64,000 nt of DNA from Chryseobacterium nakagawai (GTDB lineage Bacteria > Bacteroidota > Bacteroidia > Flavobacteriales > Weeksellaceae), in the NCBI RefSeq assembly GCF_900637665.1, contig NZ_LR134386.1, positions 372,001-436,000 on the forward strand. The letters are read 5' to 3'. Made by a program: the position numbers and the translations under genes. Below the pieces are notes generated by a model. That model ran no database searches and had not been told where the DNA came from. It was given only the letters and a program-made list of their open reading frames with translations. Positions 62,046-64,000 of the stretch are shown piece after piece (the stretch's first letter is position 1; each line of letters begins with the position of its first letter).

Positions 62046-63314
62046 CTACTTTTCTAAGATCATTGTTACCCCTTGTCCGCGGGCAGCACAAATGGAAATA
62101 AAACCTTTTCCGCTTCCTTTTTCATTCAGGAGTTTGGCTAAGGTGGCTATTATTCTTCCGCCTGTTGCTGCAAAAGGATGAGCGGCTGCAAGACTTCCGC
62201 CTTTTACATTGAGTTTACTTCTGTCTATCTTTCCAAGGGCTTTTTCTAGTCCGAACTGTTGAGCCAGATCATCATTTTCCCAAATTTTGAGGGTGGCCAG
62301 CACTTGAGCAGCAAAGGCTTCATGAATTTCGTAATAGTCGAAGTCTTCTAAATTCATTCCTGCTTTTTTTAGCATTCTTTCTGCTGCGAAAACAGGAGCC
62401 AATAACAAATTCTGTTTGTTTTCAACATATTCTATCCCAGCAAGCTCTGAAAATGTAATATAAGCTAAAATAGGAAGATTATTAGCTTTAGCCCATTCTT
62501 CACTAGCTAATAAAACAGAAGAAGCTCCATCTGTAAAAGGAGTAGAATTTCCTGCTGTTAAAGTTCCGTTTTGCTTATCAAAAGCTGGTTTTAATTGGGA
62601 TAGTTTTTCAAGGCTGGTATCACGACGTAGATTATTATCTTTCTCCAAGCCATAGGCAGGGGTAATCATATCATCGAAGAATCCCTCATCATAAGCTTTG
62701 GCCATATTCTGATGACTTTTCAAAGCCAATTCATCCTGATCTTCCCTTGGAATTTTATAATATTTTGCTGTTATTTCAGTATGTTCTCCCATTACCAAAC
62801 CTGTCTTCGGTTCCTGGCCCTTGTAAGGGATGGGCATCCAGTCTTTTAGCTTTGGACTTAATAACTGTTTTATTTTTCCAAATGCAGATTTTTCTTTATT
62901 TGCTTTTAAAAGAGCTTTTCTCAATCGGGGAGAAGATTCAAAAGGAATATTACTCATGGCTTCTACACCACAGGCAATACCACTTTCTATTTGTCCAAGA
63001 GCAATTTTATTTCCGATATAGATAGCCGCTTCAATTCCTGTATCACAAGCCTGTTGAAGATCGCAGGCAGGAGTGGCAGGGTTCAATGATGTATTCATTA
63101 CCGTTTCTCTGATGAGATTGCTTTCAGAGATATGTTTGATAACTGCACCACCAGCTACTTCTCCAAGTAATTTACCCTGTAAGTGATAACGGTCTATCAA
63201 ACCATTCAGAGCAGCCAGTAAAAGCTCCTGATTACCTTTTTCCGAATAGGCGGTATTCATTCTGGCAAATGGGATTCTGTTGTATCCTACAATAGCCACT
63301 TTTTTTGTTTCCAT
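62046..63314 (-). CDS. Acetyl-CoA C-acyltransferase (thiolase)
   Basis: 422 residues from METKKVAIVG; the frame extends to 63350, overlapping the TetR gene, but 63314 is preferred. Nucleophile C90 is in DLQQACDTG, HEAFAAQ carries the second catalytic His, and the C-terminal Cys is in CAARGQGV (family: C-x-G-x-G). It could act in beta-oxidation (FadA/FadI type) or in condensation. It lies 10 bases after the TetR stop, so the regulator probably controls it. Confidence 0.92.
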   Translation of the reverse strand: METKKVAIVGYNRIPFARMNTAYSEKGNQELLLAALNGLIDRYHLQGKLLGEVAGGAVIKHISESNLIRETVMNTSLNPATPACDLQQACDTGIEAAIYIGNKIALGQIESGIACGVEAMSNIPFESSPRLRKALLKANKEKSAFGKIKQLLSPKLKDWMPIPYKGQEPKTGLVMGEHTEITAKYYKIPREDQDELALKSHQNMAKAYDEGFFDDMITPAYGLEKDNNLRRDTSLEKLSQLKPAFDKQNGTLTAGNSTPFTDGASSVLLASEEWAKANNLPILAYITFSELAGIEYVENKQNLLLAPVFAAERMLKKAGMNLEDFDYYEIHEAFAAQVLATLKIWENDDLAQQFGLEKALGKIDRSKLNVKGGSLAAAHPFAATGGRIIATLAKLLNEKGSGKGFISICAARGQGVTMILEK

Positions 63315-63324
63315 AGTATGCAAT

Positions 63325-63930
63325 TTATGATGGAATAATTGTGAGTTCATGATCTATCATATCTTTTACCTTATCCAGAGCCTGGTTCAGGAATCGTTCA
63401 TCATCCATGGTTTTTGAAAGTAAGATTCCCCCTTCAATAAGCATGATAAACAAAGACGCATATTTATCAGCATTTATTGAAGCTTTCAATTCACTGTTTT
63501 TTTGTCCCTGAGTGATCACTGCAGATATTTTCTCCGTCCATAGGGTAAATGATTTCTGAACATATTCTTTAAGTGCAGGGAAGGAATCATCAGCTTCCGT
63601 TGCGGCATTCATTAGAGGACAACCTCCGTTTGAAAATACAGAACGCCAGTTTTTCCTGTAGAAAGATACAAAAGCATGAAGTTTATCGGTTGAGGTTGAG
63701 TATTGATCTCCAAGTGAATGGTTCATTACCTTACTTAGCAGTCCTGCATTATATTTATACACTTCAATAGCTACCTGATCTTTGTTTTCAAAGTTTCCAT
63801 AAATGCTCCCTTTGGTGAGTCCGGTTACCTGGGTGATATCTGATAAAGACGTAGCACTATAGCCTTTGGTATTGAACAAAGTAGCCGTTTTCTCAATGAT
63901 AAATTGTTTTGTCTTTTCCGCTTTTGACAT
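63325..63930 (-). CDS. TetR/AcrR-family transcriptional regulator
   Basis: 201 residues from MSKAEKTKQF; an upstream GTG at 63939 is less likely. The N-terminal helix-turn-helix reads LSDITQVTGLTKGSIYGNFENKD, the standard TetR pattern. The ligand-binding part is variable; the thiolase and FabF neighbours suggest an acyl-CoA ligand. A perfect palindrome overlaps its promoter, so it most likely represses itself and the thiolase gene. Confidence 0.93.
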   Translation of the reverse strand: MSKAEKTKQFIIEKTATLFNTKGYSATSLSDITQVTGLTKGSIYGNFENKDQVAIEVYKYNAGLLSKVMNHSLGDQYSTSTDKLHAFVSFYRKNWRSVFSNGGCPLMNAATEADDSFPALKEYVQKSFTLWTEKISAVITQGQKNSELKASINADKYASLFIMLIEGGILLSKTMDDERFLNQALDKVKDMIDHELTIIPS

Positions 63931-63951
63931 TTTAAACACTTAATTATGATG

Positions 63952-63985
63952 CAAATATACAAAAATATACCAAGTGGTATATTTT
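63952..63985 (-). promoter_or_regulatory. TetR promoter and palindromic operator
   Basis: -7 box TATATTTG (minus strand, 63952-63959). Two bases on lies a perfect palindrome with 11-base arms AAAATATACCA and TGGTATATTTT around a 2-base centre (63962-63985), placed over the -33 region. Confidence 0.75.
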
Positions 63986-64000
63986 ATTTTAAAATGAAGT

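Noticed and set aside
1..64000. CRISPR arrays, insertion sequences, prophage structural genes, rRNA or tRNA genes
   Set aside because: No regularly spaced repeats, transposase, capsid or tail genes, or tRNA cloverleaf were recognised on reading the window; a covariance-model scan would be decisive for RNAs.

Overview
The window is a stretch of chromosome from a member of the Bacteroidota, class Flavobacteriia, most like Chryseobacterium or a close relative (Weeksellaceae). The evidence is AT-rich DNA with Flavobacteriia-type gene content (type III glutamine synthetase, dimeric glycyl-tRNA synthetase, L25 with an acidic tail, small peptides with a GG leader), and promoters of the Bacteroidota TAnnTTTG type in front of about half of the transcription units, with little sign of Shine-Dalgarno sites. 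The genus is an inference from gene style. No rRNA, tRNA, CRISPR array or insertion sequence was recognised.

Layout. 1-5.4 kb: the 3' part of a lipoprotein SGNH hydrolase, prs, rplY, a stand-alone sufS and a hypothetical gene. 5.5-9.5 kb: leftward haem operon hemA-hemC-hemD-hemE. 9.8-15.5 kb: rightward elongasome operon mreB-mreC-mreD-PBP2-rodA, followed by a pentapeptide-repeat protein. 16.3-19.8 kb: NlpC/P60 lipoprotein and glnN, both leftward. 20-25.9 kb: a nucleoside-phosphorylase-like protein, DinB-like protein, M1 peptidase, coaX, GNAT. 25.9-27.5 kb: two bacteriocin-like GG-leader peptides, tadA and a TonB C-terminal-domain protein.

27.6-35.3 kb is the most interesting part. A WYL-domain regulator, a very acidic 56-residue protein, a DUF2589 gene with two unknown genes behind it, a patatin-like phospholipase and a signal-less M15 peptidoglycan peptidase are all transcribed leftward. 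Each of the five promoters carries the same 18-bp operator, GCGWCARAAYNTGWCGTR on the + strand, exactly 10 bases from its -7 box. A sixth copy with the same geometry lies between a Na+/H+ antiporter and a Y-family DNA polymerase and has no gene in front of it. This looks like an undescribed, autoregulated WYL regulon combining membrane- and wall-degrading enzymes. DNA-damage or phage sensing is a reasonable guess from other WYL regulators (BrxR, CapW, PafBC, DriD), not something the sequence shows.

35.4-64 kb: umuC-like polymerase; three tandem secreted C1q-like proteins convergent with a membrane-bound TPR-AraC regulator; serine hydrolase and YdeI-like protein; M48 peptidase; two unknown exported proteins; glyS; a hairpin-rich repeat region; truC; pyrD; DUF445 protein and its partner; msrB; an L,D-transpeptidase-like protein; a two-component system diverging from a porin-Dabb-cupin operon whose promoter carries three direct repeats at 11-bp period; a TlpA-like thioredoxin; and a TetR-thiolase-fabF group whose regulator has a perfect palindromic operator. 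Where a TAnnTTTG box falls inside or beside the longest open frame, the start codon was moved downstream of it; these cases are stated in each entry.
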